Positions 1 to 9,270 are shown, counted from the first letter of the stretch. The stretch: DNA of 59,260 nucleotides from an uncultured Chiayiivirga sp. (GCA_934525595.1 CAKSZJ010000019.1:1-59260), one strand, 5' to 3'. The notes: generated by a model not told the origin, from the sequence alone. Made by a program: numbers and translations.

Positions 1-36
1 AGCTCGCCCCCCTGCAAGCCACCGAAACGGCGTGAC

Positions 37-552
37 TTAAACCAAACAGCCTCCACGAAAGACGGGGCGGTTCAGTTCGCGCAATTCGCGTTGCCGTTCT
101 TCAAAGGCATCGGAAACATATTTGAGGAAGATCAGCCCGAGCACGACGTGTTTGTACACGGCGGCATCGAGGTTGGAGCGCAGCTTGTCGGCGGCGGTCC
201 AGAGTTTCTTTTCCAGATCGTTGAAGAATTGTTGTTCGATGGGTCTCATGTCGTTGCCCCGTGCAGCATCCGCCTTGTCTTTCTTGCGGGCCTCGTTGGT
301 TTGCCGCTTGATGGCCGCTGATGGTTCGGCAGCGGGCTTGGGCAAGGATGAAACGTTCTCGACCAAAGCTACCGAGCCGCCGCGCCCGCGCCCAAGGCGG
401 ATGCGACCGTCGTCGATCAGTTGCTGCTTGACGCGTTGATAGATACTGTCCTTCCAGCCCAGCGCTTCAAGCAAACGCTGATTGCCCGCGCTGCCGCCAA
501 GGGAGACCAATGTTCCGATGAATTTTTCGATCTGTTGTTCTGTGGATGTCAC
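37..552 (-). pseudogene. hsdM: Truncated HsdM (type I restriction-modification methyltransferase), N-terminal part
   Basis: This 171-residue reading frame ends with the N-terminal signature of type I modification methyltransferases: an [11 protein letters not shown] segment, then [21 protein letters not shown]. Intact HsdM proteins run to about 500 residues and carry an SAM-binding domain and an NPPF/Y motif; both are absent because the frame stops soon after the EER motif, following unrelated residues. Residues 1-65 look like a winged-helix extension and residues 66-105 like a charged linker. The start is a GTG with an AAGGGA ribosome site upstream. No hsdS or hsdR is visible, so this is probably an inactive remnant. 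The rest could only lie beyond the window edge if a frameshift separates it. Confidence 0.75.
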
Positions 553-828
553 TTGTTATCCCTTCGGTGCCGTACACGCAAGGAGCTCGGCCATCGACAG
601 GCCCTGCTGGAGTTGCACCTGTTCATCGCCATGATCGCCCTCCTCATCGGAACATGACAACCATCCTGCGCTTGGTCCATCTCAAATCCTGCGACGGCTG
701 GCTGAGGTTCGACGCCAATCAGAATAAATTGAGCAATTTGATAATGGCATTTCCACCGACGAGCTAAAATCCGATCCGCGCTTCGCAACGCCGTTGATTG
801 AATCTTCAAACATATGGGGGCGGAGGCG

Positions 829-2322
829 TCACCCCTCGAACCCATCCATGAAAATCGCCGGCATGGCCGCCTGCACTGCGGCCCAGACGTCGATTCGCCC
901 CCAGCCGGCCTGGTAATTGGGCCAGGTGCCGAGGTTCAGGCCGCCGCAGCTGGCCTGCCACGGATCGGTGATGCCGCTGCGAGCGGCGGTGGCGCGCAGA
1001 AGCGCGGCAACCTCTTCCGGATGGCCCTTGAGCGCCGGGTTGGCGCTCATCAACAGGGCCGCCGCGCCGGCCACGTGCGGGGTGGCCATGCTGGTGCCGC
1101 TCATGGTGGAGTAAAAGTTTCCCGGGACGGCCGAGCGCACGCTGGAACCGGGCGCGACCACGTCCGGGCGCGCGGCGGCGGCGCCGGCCACCGGGCCACG
1201 GCTGGAAAAGCTGCTGATGGCGTCGGTCACGGTGGTGGAGCCGACCACGAAGCTGGCGTCGTAGGTGGCCGGCGCATCGAGGATCGAACCGCAGGCCGAC
1301 CCGTCGTTGCCCGCCGCCGCGGCGAAGAAGATTCCCGCCTCCACCAGGGTCTGCACCGCGCCGGCCAGCTCGTTGCCCACCGTGCAGCCCTCCGAGGCCG
1401 GACAGCCCCAGGAGTTGGAGATGATGTCGGGCGCGTAGTCCGGATCGGGATCGTTGCCGGCCGGGTCGGTCGGCGCCAGGAACCATTGCATGCACTCGAT
1501 GTAGGTCGCCGGGGTGCCGTTGCCGGCGGCCATGTTGCGGCAGCCGATCCAGCGCGCACCCGGTGCCACGCCGATCTGGTTGATGCCTCCGTCGTCGCCG
1601 GCGAAGGTGCCGGCGGTGTGCGTGCCGTGGCCGTGGTCGTCGCAGGGCGCGGGCGCGTCGAAGCCGCAGCTGTTGCTGCCCGCCCCCGGATGGATGGCGT
1701 CATGCCAGCTGCGGGCGTGGCTGGCGGCGGTGCCGTTCCAGCCACGGTACTGCGCCTTGAGTGCGGGGTGATCCCACTGGTAGCCGGTGTCCTGGCCGCC
1801 AATCACCACGCCCTGTCCGATGACGCCGGTCGCCCAGACCTCGGGAGCACGGATCTTCGCCACGCCCCATTCCACTGCGGCCGGTGCGGCCGGTCGCAGG
1901 CCGGATACGTCCGCTGGCGGAAGGCGCAGCGGAATGCTGGGATTCGCGGCGATGCGGGCGACGCCTTCGCGCCTGGAGAGCGCCGCCAGCTCGGCGGGGC
2001 CGATCGAGGCCTGGAGCGCATTGACCAGCCAGAACCGCCGATGCGCGACGCCGCGCGATGCAAGCCAGTCGCCCAGCTCGGCCTGCTGGAACGCGGCGCG
2101 ATCGCGCAGGGCCTGCACCAGCGCGCGCCGGCGCAGGCGGGGCTCGGCGTCCGGAGACAGCGGCGCGAGCGCCGGGCGGGCCTGATCATGGAAAAGGATC
2201 AGCACATCGGCCACGCCGCGCGCGGCCAGCGCCGACTCGACAGCGCGATCGACCTCGGCGGCCTGCGCGCCGGGCAGAAGCCACCAGAGGGCGGCACACA
2301 GCGGGGAAAGACGAAGGTTCAT
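829..2322 (-). CDS. Secreted S8 (subtilisin-like) serine protease with DGFE tail
   Basis: This is a predicted secreted subtilase of 497 residues. The ATG at 2322 was chosen because it gives a clean signal peptide (hydrophobic stretch ending GAQAA); an ATG nine codons upstream would disturb it. An inhibitor-I9-like propeptide follows to about residue 130. The catalytic domain shows Asp in GGQDTGYQ (about residue 178), His in DDHGHGTHTAG, an oxyanion Asn in AAAAGNDG and Ser in GTSMATPHVAG (about 411). The last residues read IFMDGFEG, a tail shared with other exported proteins in this window. It stands alone on the minus strand downstream of waaA and shows no clear functional link to the LPS genes. 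Family assignment is firm; the substrate is unknown. Confidence 0.93.
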   Translation of the reverse strand: MNLRLSPLCAALWWLLPGAQAAEVDRAVESALAARGVADVLILFHDQARPALAPLSPDAEPRLRRRALVQALRDRAAFQQAELGDWLASRGVAHRRFWLVNALQASIGPAELAALSRREGVARIAANPSIPLRLPPADVSGLRPAAPAAVEWGVAKIRAPEVWATGVIGQGVVIGGQDTGYQWDHPALKAQYRGWNGTAASHARSWHDAIHPGAGSNSCGFDAPAPCDDHGHGTHTAGTFAGDDGGINQIGVAPGARWIGCRNMAAGNGTPATYIECMQWFLAPTDPAGNDPDPDYAPDIISNSWGCPASEGCTVGNELAGAVQTLVEAGIFFAAAAGNDGSACGSILDAPATYDASFVVGSTTVTDAISSFSSRGPVAGAAAARPDVVAPGSSVRSAVPGNFYSTMSGTSMATPHVAGAAALLMSANPALKGHPEEVAALLRATAARSGITDPWQASCGGLNLGTWPNYQAGWGRIDVWAAVQAAMPAIFMDGFEG

Positions 2323-2398
2323 TGCACGCAGCGGTCTGAATTGCGCCACCCGGCGCGGGCCGGCAGTGTGTCACAGGGATCCAGTCCCCGATCCTCCA

Positions 2399-3727
2399 CT
2401 AATGCATCGTCACCGGAGTCTTGCCCGCCAGGGTGCGGTGCACGATTTCCAGGGTGCGTACCGCGGCGCCGCGCTCGGACTCCACCACCGACACCGCGAT
2501 CTCGCCCATCTGGCGGCGCAGCTCGGGCTGACCCAGCAGCCGCTGCAGCGCGCCTGCGAGACTGTCGGCATCGGTGATGCGCACGCAGGCGCCGCGGTCC
2601 ACCAGGAGCTCGGTGACCTCGGCGAAGTTGAAGGTGTTGGGGCCGACCACCACCGGTACGCCCAGCGCCGCCGGTTCCAGCACGTTGTGGCCACCGATGG
2701 GGTCCAGGCTGCCGGCCACGAAGGCCACGTCGGCGGCGGCGCAGAAGGAGACCAGCTCGCCCAGGGTATCGACCACGAAGCATTGGGTTTCCGGCCGCGC
2801 CAGACCGTCCTCGCTGCGGCAGGCGGTGAGGAAGCCGTAGCTGCGGCACAGCTGCACCATGGGGCGGAACCGCTCGGGATGGCGCGGCGCCACCAGCAGC
2901 AGGGCGTCGGGAAAGCGCCGCAGCAGGTGCGAGTGCGCCTCGATCACCGGCAGCTCCTCGCCCTCGTGGGTGCTGGCCGCGATCCAGACCGGGCGCTGCT
3001 TTCCCCACTGCTCGCGCCACTGCGCCGCCTGTGGAACGAGCGACTCGGGCACCTGCATGTCGTATTTGAGGTTGCCGACCACGCGCACCCGGTCGGGCCG
3101 CGCGCCAAGCTCCAGGAAGCGCTGCGCGTCGCGCTGCGACTGGGCGGCGATGAAGGTGGCGCTGCGGATCGCGGCGCGCACCAGCGGGCGCACCGGCCCG
3201 TAGCCGTCCAGCGACTTGCGCGACAGCCGCCCGTTGGCGATCACCACCGGCACCCCGCGCCGCTCGCACTGGCGAAACAGGTTCGGCCAGATCTCGGTTT
3301 CCATGATCACCGCGATGCGCGGGCGTACCCGGATGAGGAAACGCCGCACGGCGCCCGGCAGGTCGTAGGGCAGGTAGACGTGGAATACCTCCTCGCCCCA
3401 GAGCTGGCGCACCCGGTCCGAGCCGGTCGGCGTGACCGTCGTGACCACCATCAGCTCGTCGGGATAGCGCTGGCGCAGGGCGTCGATCAGCGGCGCGGCG
3501 GCGTTGACCTCGCCCACCGAGACCGCGTGCACCCAGATCGAGGAGATGATGGCCGGGTCCGGGAAAAAGCCGAAGCGCTCGAACCAGCGCGAAAAATAGC
3601 CGCGCGCGCGCAGCCCGCGGAACACCAGGCGATAGAAAATCACCGGCGTCAGCAGGTACAGCACCACGGTGTAGGAAAGCCGCCGCAGCGCGCTGCCAAA
3701 CCGTGCGGTTCGCGGGAGATAAGCCAT
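2399..3727 (-). CDS. waaA: 3-deoxy-D-manno-octulosonic acid (Kdo) transferase WaaA
   Basis: WaaA transfers Kdo from CMP-Kdo to lipid IVA, the first step of LPS inner-core assembly at the cytoplasmic face of the inner membrane. The 442-residue length fits the family (about 420-430). The N-terminus has the single membrane anchor (YTVVLYLLTPVIFYRLVFRG), followed by WVHAVSVGEVNAA and VIMETEIWPNL, both hallmarks of WaaA, and the C-terminal GGHNVLEPAALGVPVVVGP nucleotide-sugar loop. The ATG at 3727 was preferred over in-frame codons up to 3853 because it begins just before the conserved part. It is divergent from lpxL, about 50 bp away, so the two LPS genes probably share a promoter region. Confidence 0.95.
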   Translation of the reverse strand: MAYLPRTARFGSALRRLSYTVVLYLLTPVIFYRLVFRGLRARGYFSRWFERFGFFPDPAIISSIWVHAVSVGEVNAAAPLIDALRQRYPDELMVVTTVTPTGSDRVRQLWGEEVFHVYLPYDLPGAVRRFLIRVRPRIAVIMETEIWPNLFRQCERRGVPVVIANGRLSRKSLDGYGPVRPLVRAAIRSATFIAAQSQRDAQRFLELGARPDRVRVVGNLKYDMQVPESLVPQAAQWREQWGKQRPVWIAASTHEGEELPVIEAHSHLLRRFPDALLLVAPRHPERFRPMVQLCRSYGFLTACRSEDGLARPETQCFVVDTLGELVSFCAAADVAFVAGSLDPIGGHNVLEPAALGVPVVVGPNTFNFAEVTELLVDRGACVRITDADSLAGALQRLLGQPELRRQMGEIAVSVVESERGAAVRTLEIVHRTLAGKTPVTMH

Positions 3728-3777
3728 CGACGAAAGGATAGCCGCTACCATGCGCGCCTGCTGTCCTGAGCTCGCGC

Positions 3778-4716
3778 ATGCCCGCCGCCGACCGCCCCCT
3801 GCCGCCCGTGCTCCCGCTTCCGCGACCGCCGCTGGCCCCGCGCCACTGGCCAACGTGGCTCGGCGTCGGCGGCCTGTGGCTGGCGGCGCAGCTTCCCTGG
3901 CCGCTGCAGCGCATGCTGGGAAGCGTGCTCGGGCGCGTCCTGCACCTTGTGCTGCGCGCGCGCCGCCGCGTGGTCGAAACCAATCTGGCGCTGTGCTTCC
4001 CGGAACACGATCCGGCCTGGCGCGCGGCGCTGGCGCGCGAGAACTTCCGCGCCCTGGGCATTGGCCTGTTCGAATTCGCGCGCGCCTGGTGGGGTTCGAT
4101 CGCCCCGATGCGCCGGCAGGTGCGCCTGAGCGGGATCGAGCACCTGCGCCGGGCGCAGGCCGGCGGGCGCGGAGTGATCCTGATTTCCGGCCACTTCATG
4201 ACCCTGGAAATCTGCGGGCGCCTGCTGTGCGACGAGGTGCCGCTGGCAGGGATGTACCGGCCGCACGACACCGCCGCGATGGAGTGGGCGGTCAAGCGCG
4301 GACGGCTGCGCTATGCCAGCGCCATGTTCGGGCGCGACGAGCTGCGCCCCGCGCTGCGGCATCTCAAGCAGGGTGGCGCGCTGTGGTTCGCGCCCGACCA
4401 GGACACCCTGCGCGGCGACAGCGTGTTCGTGCCGTTTTTCGGCGAGCCGGCCAGCAGCCTCACCTCCACCCACCAGCTCGCGCGCCTGTCGGGTGCCGCG
4501 GTGCTGGCCTTCTTCCACCGGCGCGAGACCGACGGCAGCTACCGGTTGGAGGTCAAGCCGCCGTTCGAGGATTTTCCCGGCACCGACGCCGCCGCCGACA
4601 CCGCGCGGGTGATGGCCGCGATCGAGGCGATGGCGCGCGAGGCACCGGCGCAGTACCTGTGGCTGCACAAGCGCTTCAAGCGCCGTCCCGAGGGCGCGGC
4701 ACCGGTCTACGACTGA
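3778..4716 (+). CDS. lpxL: Lipid A biosynthesis acyltransferase (LpxL/HtrB family)
   Basis: This is a late acyltransferase that adds a secondary acyl chain to Kdo2-lipid IVA at the inner membrane. The protein is 312 residues, typical for the family. It has an N-terminal hydrophobic segment (LGVGGLWLAAQLPW), the catalytic H-x4-E motif in SGHFMTLEI, and conserved family segments FAPDQD and WLHKRFKRRPEG near the C-terminus. It diverges from waaA, whose product makes its substrate, which supports the assignment. LpxL and LpxM cannot be separated with certainty by eye; LpxL is favoured by the WFAPDQD and FFGEPASS motifs. Confidence 0.9.
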   Translation: MPAADRPLPPVLPLPRPPLAPRHWPTWLGVGGLWLAAQLPWPLQRMLGSVLGRVLHLVLRARRRVVETNLALCFPEHDPAWRAALARENFRALGIGLFEFARAWWGSIAPMRRQVRLSGIEHLRRAQAGGRGVILISGHFMTLEICGRLLCDEVPLAGMYRPHDTAAMEWAVKRGRLRYASAMFGRDELRPALRHLKQGGALWFAPDQDTLRGDSVFVPFFGEPASSLTSTHQLARLSGAAVLAFFHRRETDGSYRLEVKPPFEDFPGTDAAADTARVMAAIEAMAREAPAQYLWLHKRFKRRPEGAAPVYD

Positions 4717-4729
4717 GGCGCGCCGGTGT

Positions 4730-5290
4730 TCAGTCGCTCCAGCCCCAGGGCGCGGGCGGCGCGTCCACGGCGTTCTGCAGATCGAAATCCACCTGGAACA
4801 CCCGCTCGGTGCCGAGGCGCTGCACGCCGTAGCTGAAGGTCTTGCCCGGCACCAGCCGCATCGACCAGACGTTGGAGAAGGCGTATTCGATGACCCGGCG
4901 GGTTTCCTCGTCGGCCGGAAAATACTGCGCATCGGCGCGCCCGGCGTTGGCGGTGGTGCCACCGTACATCGTGACCTCCTCCGGCGTGCCGTCGGCGTGG
5001 CGGTGGTCGTGCTTGAGCTCGATCCGGTCGCCCCTGCGGGTCAGCACCCAGGTGCGCGAGAGATCCTCGCCCACGACGAACGGGACGCGGATGCGATCGG
5101 CACCGCAGTCGCGCACGTGCATCACCAGACGCTTGCCGGCGAAGCCGTCGTCGCCGGCCGGCTCCTGCACCACCTGGCCGGCGTAGGACTTGCCGCACAG
5201 GGTCGAGAGCTCGCGCCAGAACTCATCGGCCGGCGAGGCGAAGGCGACGCCGGAGGCGGCGAGCAGGCAAAACGTGGACAGGTATCGCAT
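4730..5290 (-). CDS. Exported protein of unknown function
   Basis: I do not recognise the family. The ATG at 5290 gives a clear signal peptide (MRYLSTFCLLAASGVAFA), so the 186-residue precursor is probably periplasmic. The mature part has two cysteines (LCGKSY and RDCGADR) that could form a disulfide, and is rich in short beta-strand-like segments (RLVMHVRDC, DRIELKHDHRH, FQVDFDLQNAV). It ends in PPAPWGWSD. It lies tail-to-tail with lpxL and upstream of the O-antigen ligase on the opposite strand to lpxL, with nothing that fixes its role. No membrane segment other than the signal peptide is visible. Confidence 0.8.
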   Translation of the reverse strand: MRYLSTFCLLAASGVAFASPADEFWRELSTLCGKSYAGQVVQEPAGDDGFAGKRLVMHVRDCGADRIRVPFVVGEDLSRTWVLTRRGDRIELKHDHRHADGTPEEVTMYGGTTANAGRADAQYFPADEETRRVIEYAFSNVWSMRLVPGKTFSYGVQRLGTERVFQVDFDLQNAVDAPPAPWGWSD

Positions 5291-5350
5291 GGGGATGACC
5301 TCACGGCGTGGACGGCCGGTCACCATAGCCGCAGCGGCGCGGCGGAGCCA

Positions 5351-6607
5351 TCAGCGGCCGGGGTGCGCCGCGTCTGCTGACGGATCCGCGGTGCCGGCCA
5401 GGAGCGCCAGCCAGGTGCCGACCAGCCAGATCAGGAGCAGGCCCCAGAAGGCGGAATAGACCGCGTAGTGCGTGTTGATCGGAAACAGCACCACCGCCAG
5501 CGCGATGGCCGCGGGCATTGCGTGCTTGCGTGCGGCCGCGGCCTGGCGTCGCCAGCCGCGCCACCCGAGCCACACGGCAAGCAGCCAGCAGACCAGCCCG
5601 ACCAGGCCCGTTTCGCTCCACAGTTCCAGCACGATCTGGTGGGCATGGGAAGCGCCTTGTCCGGTCTGCACATCGACGAACGCATCATCCGGATCCGCGT
5701 ACCGGGGATAGACATGGCGGAAAGCGCGCACGCCCACGCCGTTGATCGGGTGATCCTCGCCCATGCGCCAGGCCACGTCCCAAATGGCCAGGCGGCCCGT
5801 CAGCGCGTACTCGACGCCGGCGTGGTCGCCGGCGAGCGCGGCCGCGGTGCGGTCGAGGCGCTGCGCGAAACGTTCGGACGACACATAGCCCAGCGCCGAA
5901 ACCAGCGCGACCAGGACCATTGCGGCAACCAGCCCGAGCAGCGCGCGGCGGCCGCCGAGCAGATGCCAGAGCGTCAACCCGCTGCCCAGCGCCAGCCCGA
6001 TCCACGCTGCCCGCGCGCCGGCCAGGAGCACCACCACGAGCAGCGCGAGGAAGCAGACGAGCAGTCCCCAGGCGCGGAACCTGCGCCAGGCCGCGATGAG
6101 CGCGAACGGCGCCAGCACCGCGATCACGCCGCCGAGCTTGAGATTGCCGGCACCAAAAATCCCGCTGAGGCGGTCGCTGGTGGCGGCACCGCCCAGGCTC
6201 AGCCCGGTCGTGGCCTGCAGCAGCGCGTCGGCGCACCAGGCCAGGGTGAGCGCCGCGATGCCGGTCAGCAGCGTGCGGCCGGCGTCCCGCCCCTCGCGCA
6301 CCGGCTGCGCCACGAACAGGAGGAAGGGCAGGAAGCGCAGGTCGAGTGCGGCTTCGGTCCAGCTCTTTTCCGGGGCCAGGCTGTCCAGCGCCGAGGCGAA
6401 CTGCGGCAGCCAGTAGGCCAGCCCCAGCACGAGCGCCAGGCGCGTCGTCGGCAGCGCCCAGTCGATGCGCCCGCGCGCGAGGGCAATCAGTCCGGCAATG
6501 GCACCGGCCAGCAGCGGCAGCTCGGCCGCCACGCCGAAGGGCAGCATCACCACCGTGGCCAGCAGCAGCCCGTGTGCCAGCGACAGGTGCGCGCGCTCAG
6601 CGGCCAT
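5351..6607 (-). CDS. O-antigen ligase-like membrane protein (Wzy/WaaL family)
   Basis: This is a 418-residue polytopic protein with about 10-12 membrane segments. The large periplasmic loop in the second half (ALTGRLAIWDVAWRMGEDHP, then GVGVRAFRHVYP and SHAHQIVLELWSETGLVGL) matches the Wzy_C/O-antigen ligase signature: R-x-x-W, then H-NxxL-like and ETG. It would attach polysaccharide to lipid A-core or polymerise repeat units at the periplasmic side of the inner membrane. The ATG at 6607 overlaps the end of the upstream glycosyltransferase by 11 nt, which suggests translational coupling. Ligase versus polymerase cannot be decided from sequence alone; ligase is favoured by the LPS-core neighbours. 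Confidence 0.87.
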   Translation of the reverse strand: MAAERAHLSLAHGLLLATVVMLPFGVAAELPLLAGAIAGLIALARGRIDWALPTTRLALVLGLAYWLPQFASALDSLAPEKSWTEAALDLRFLPFLLFVAQPVREGRDAGRTLLTGIAALTLAWCADALLQATTGLSLGGAATSDRLSGIFGAGNLKLGGVIAVLAPFALIAAWRRFRAWGLLVCFLALLVVVLLAGARAAWIGLALGSGLTLWHLLGGRRALLGLVAAMVLVALVSALGYVSSERFAQRLDRTAAALAGDHAGVEYALTGRLAIWDVAWRMGEDHPINGVGVRAFRHVYPRYADPDDAFVDVQTGQGASHAHQIVLELWSETGLVGLVCWLLAVWLGWRGWRRQAAAARKHAMPAAIALAVVLFPINTHYAVYSAFWGLLLIWLVGTWLALLAGTADPSADAAHPGR

Positions 6608-7712
6608 CGCGCACCTCGGCGTAGACCGCCAGCGTCGCGGCCTGCATGGCATCGAGCGAGAACGCCTCGAAGGGTGCCGGCTGCGGGCGCCGTGCCAGCC
6701 ACGCCAGGGCGCGTTCGCACAGCGCATCCAGGTCATCCCGCGCCACCGCGCCTTCAGGAAACCCGCGCGCCAGCAGTTCGCCCACCCCGCCGTGATCCCA
6801 CCCCAGCACCGGCACGCCCAGCGACAGCGATTCGGCCACGGTGCGGCCGAAGGCTTCGGGCCGCGAGGAAAGCTGCAGCACCGCCAGCGACTCGGCCATC
6901 ACTTCGCGGATGTCGCGGCGCGGCGGCGCGAAGACGACGGCGTCGCCCACGCCCAGGCGCGCAGCCTCGGCGCGCAGCTCGTCCACATAGCGCTCGCGGC
7001 CGGGCTCGGCCACGCCCTGCAGCAGGAGCGCCGCGTCGGCACCGCGCGCGCGCAGCCGTGCGATCAGCGCAAGGGCCTCGGCGTGGCCCTTGAGCCGGGT
7101 GCCGCGCCCGGGCAGCACGAACCACGGCCGTCCCGCCAGCGCCGGGTGCTCGGCGAAAAACGCCGCGCGCCATCCGTCGCCGGCGCGGTGTCCGCGCGGA
7201 AAGGCGGCCGGGTCGATGCCGCGCTCGATCACCCGCAGCAGCTGCGGCTCGATCTTGGGGTAATTCGCCAGCACGTGCCGCCGCACGGTTTCGGAGACGC
7301 AGATCACGCGCTCGCCGCGGGTCAGGATGGCGCTGTAGCCGCTGACGGAGTTGAGCCCGTGGACGGTGGTGACGACGGCGGGCCTCGGCCCGCGCAGGCC
7401 GCGCAGGGCGAACTGCGCGATCCACGCCGGCAGGCGCGAACGCGCGTGCAGCACGTCCGGGCGCTGCCGCTCGATCAGCCGCCGCAGCGCGAACACCTGG
7501 CGCAGCACGAACGGCGACTTGCGGCCGATGGCCAGGGTGAAATGGACGCCGCCAGCCGCGTCCAGCTCCGGCACCATCCGCCCGCCGGCCGACACCACCA
7601 GCGCGCGGTGCCCGGCGCGCGACAGCGCCTGCGCGATCTCGATCGTCGAGCGCTCCACGCCGCCCGACTCCAGCGCCGGCAGGAGCTGCATCACCGTCAG
7701 CGGAGCGGGCAC
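6597..7712 (-). CDS. Group 1 glycosyltransferase (GT4 fold), probably LPS core/O-antigen
   Basis: This is a GT-B glycosyltransferase of about 371 residues. The N-terminal Rossmann half has the acceptor-side loop (LLPALESGGVERSTIE). The C-terminal half carries the GT4 donor-binding block SSRPEAFGRTVAESLSLGVPVLGWDHGG, where E-x7-E coordinates the nucleotide sugar. The GTG at 7712 was chosen because it is preceded by an AAGGGG ribosome site; the ATG at 7691 has none. The gene overlaps the downstream O-antigen ligase and follows the small zinc-finger gene by 19 bp, so the three probably form one transcript. Donor and acceptor sugars cannot be predicted. Confidence 0.9.
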   Translation of the reverse strand: MPAPLTVMQLLPALESGGVERSTIEIAQALSRAGHRALVVSAGGRMVPELDAAGGVHFTLAIGRKSPFVLRQVFALRRLIERQRPDVLHARSRLPAWIAQFALRGLRGPRPAVVTTVHGLNSVSGYSAILTRGERVICVSETVRRHVLANYPKIEPQLLRVIERGIDPAAFPRGHRAGDGWRAAFFAEHPALAGRPWFVLPGRGTRLKGHAEALALIARLRARGADAALLLQGVAEPGRERYVDELRAEAARLGVGDAVVFAPPRRDIREVMAESLAVLQLSSRPEAFGRTVAESLSLGVPVLGWDHGGVGELLARGFPEGAVARDDLDALCERALAWLARRPQPAPFEAFSLDAMQAATLAVYAEVRDGR

Positions 7713-7731
7713 GCCGGCCCCTTGCTGGCGA

Positions 7732-7920
7732 TCAATCCTTGAGCACGTAGACCGCGCTGCAGTACGGGCAGCGCACCTCACCGGTCGCGTCCACCGGCAG
7801 GTACACGCGTGGATGCGAGCACCACAGCTCCATCCCCGGCATCGGGCACGACAGCGTCAGGTCGGCGCGGGTGACTTCGTAGCGCTTCTGCGCGTTGGCA
7901 GGCGTCAGGGCGGTGCTCAT
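7732..7920 (-). CDS. Small CHCC zinc-finger protein (NDUFS6-like)
   Basis: This 62-residue protein has the CHCC zinc-finger pattern: C-S-H in ELWCSHPRVYLP, then C-P-Y-C in EVRCPYCSAVYVL. This is the bacterial zf-CHCC family related to the mitochondrial complex I subunit NDUFS6. The ATG at 7920 was selected because conservation begins there; the open frame extends further upstream only by chance. It is commonly found beside sugar or aminotransferase genes in gammaproteobacteria and has no proven role in bacteria. Here it is the first gene of an apparent operon with the glycosyltransferase and O-antigen ligase. Confidence 0.88.
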   Translation of the reverse strand: MSTALTPANAQKRYEVTRADLTLSCPMPGMELWCSHPRVYLPVDATGEVRCPYCSAVYVLKD

Positions 7921-8020
7921 GGGAGATTCCCGAAAAAAACGGCGATCCACGCATTCTAGCGCGGATCGTCGCGATCCCGGCCCGAACGGCCGGGTGGCAG
8001 CGCTGCGGGAACGTCCGCCG

Positions 8021-8602
8021 TCACTGCGCCTCGACATAGGCCTCGGTGGTGATGCGCAGGTGGATTTCCGGCCCGGTCACCATGGTGTACCTGTCCACGC
8101 CAAAGGCGGTGCGATCGATCGTGCCCGTCGCGTCGAAGCCGGCGGCCTGGACCTTGCGCATCGGGTGCTCGCCGACCTTGTTGACCGTGACATCGAACGT
8201 GGCCGACTGGGTGACGCCATGGATGCTCAGGTCGCCGGTGACCTTGAGTTTGCCTTCACCGGCGGCTTCGACCGCGGTGCTTTTGAAGCTGGCCGTGGGG
8301 AACCGGGCGGCATCGAAGTACTCGGCGGCCCGGAACTCCTCGTCGAGCTTGGCGACGCCGGAGGTGACGCTGGCGATCTGCGTGGTCACATGGATCGAGG
8401 ATGCCGCCGGATTGGCAGGGTCATAGACCAGGGTGCCCTCGGACGCATCGAAGCGCCCGGTGATGTTGGAAAAACCCATGTGGCTCCAGGTGAACTGGAT
8501 CTGGGTGTGGGTCGGGTCGATGGTGTAGGTGACCGGTTCGGCAAAGGCGGGTGCGGTGGCAGTGGCGGCGACCAGGGCAAGGGCAAGAAGACGGGTTTTC
8601 AT
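8021..8602 (-). CDS. YceI-family periplasmic lipid/isoprenoid-binding protein
   Basis: This is a typical YceI-like protein of 193 residues. It has a signal peptide cleaved after ATAPAFA, then YTIDPTHTQIQFTWSHMGFSNITGRFD, the family's opening motif, and later DLSIHGVTQSATFDV and FGVDRYTMVTGPEIHL. YceI proteins form a lipocalin-like barrel that binds long isoprenoid chains in the periplasm; the ligand is unknown here. It lies 27 bp downstream of the nitroreductase gene and in line with the pirin gene. The three are divergent from a LysR regulator, so they may form one LysR-controlled operon, an arrangement common in proteobacteria. Confidence 0.94.
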   Translation of the reverse strand: MKTRLLALALVAATATAPAFAEPVTYTIDPTHTQIQFTWSHMGFSNITGRFDASEGTLVYDPANPAASSIHVTTQIASVTSGVAKLDEEFRAAEYFDAARFPTASFKSTAVEAAGEGKLKVTGDLSIHGVTQSATFDVTVNKVGEHPMRKVQAAGFDATGTIDRTAFGVDRYTMVTGPEIHLRITTEAYVEAQ

Positions 8603-8629
8603 CGGAACTCTCCTGAAAATGGCGGTGGA

Positions 8630-9238
8630 TCAGAGGATACGGCAGGCTTCGTCGAACGACAGGCGCGGGTTGCGGGGGCGCAGCGACGCACGGTTTCCAT
8701 AGCCGATGTTGCACATGAAATTGGCACGAATCCGCGTGCCCGGGAAAAACTCCGCGGTGACCTTGTCGGCATCGAAACCCGACATTGGCCCGCAGTCCAG
8801 GCCGAGCGCACGCGCAGCCAGGATGAGGTAGGCGCCCTGCAGCGAACTGTTGCGCCAGGCGGTCAGGAGGGCGGCCTGCTCAGGCGCGCCTTCGAACCAC
8901 GCGCGCGCGTCGGCGTGCGGGTAGAGGTAGGGCAGCTTTTCGTGGAAGTCGAGGTCGGCACCGATGATGGCCGTGACCGGTGCGGTCAGGGTCTTGTCGC
9001 GATTGCCCTCGTCCATCAGCGGAATGAGCCGCGCCTTGGCCTCGGCGGAAACGACCCAGGCCACCCGCGCCGGCAGCGTGTTGGCCTGCGTCGGCCCCAG
9101 CCGCGCCAGCGCCCAGATCCGTTCGAGCTGGTCGGTCGACACCGGCCGATCCAGCCAGGTGTCATGGGCAAAGCCGAAAGAGCGGGCGGTGCGGAAAAGC
9201 TGGTCGAGCGCGGCATCGTCGAGCGGGGAATTGGGCAT
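8630..9238 (-). CDS. Nitroreductase-family malonic semialdehyde reductase (RutE-like)
   Basis: This is a flavin-dependent nitroreductase of 202 residues, most similar to the RutE/YdfG-linked subfamily. Visible features are [12 protein letters not shown] at the start, the FMN-contact segment [19 protein letters not shown], and the C-terminal [19 protein letters not shown], characteristic of RutE-type proteins. RutE reduces malonic semialdehyde in pyrimidine breakdown, but no other rut gene is present, so a general NAD(P)H:acceptor reductase role is as likely. It is the middle gene of the pirin-nitroreductase-yceI group and probably shares the promoter facing the LysR gene. Confidence 0.87.
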   Translation of the reverse strand: MPNSPLDDAALDQLFRTARSFGFAHDTWLDRPVSTDQLERIWALARLGPTQANTLPARVAWVVSAEAKARLIPLMDEGNRDKTLTAPVTAIIGADLDFHEKLPYLYPHADARAWFEGAPEQAALLTAWRNSSLQGAYLILAARALGLDCGPMSGFDADKVTAEFFPGTRIRANFMCNIGYGNRASLRPRNPRLSFDEACRIL

Positions 9239-9270
9239 CGGTAATCCTTGCGGGTAGGGAAAAAAGAAGC

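Noticed and set aside
553..828. Possible small gene between the hsdM fragment and the subtilase
   Set aside because: The only open frames are short, lack ribosome sites and show no recognisable domain; I see nothing else there.
814..2577. Long plus-strand open frame over the first subtilase
   Set aside because: It is antisense to a protease with all catalytic motifs and shows only GC-driven Arg/Ala/Gly-rich composition; several equally long frames oppose other real genes (for example over nrdA, nrdJa, mutS and the giant protein).
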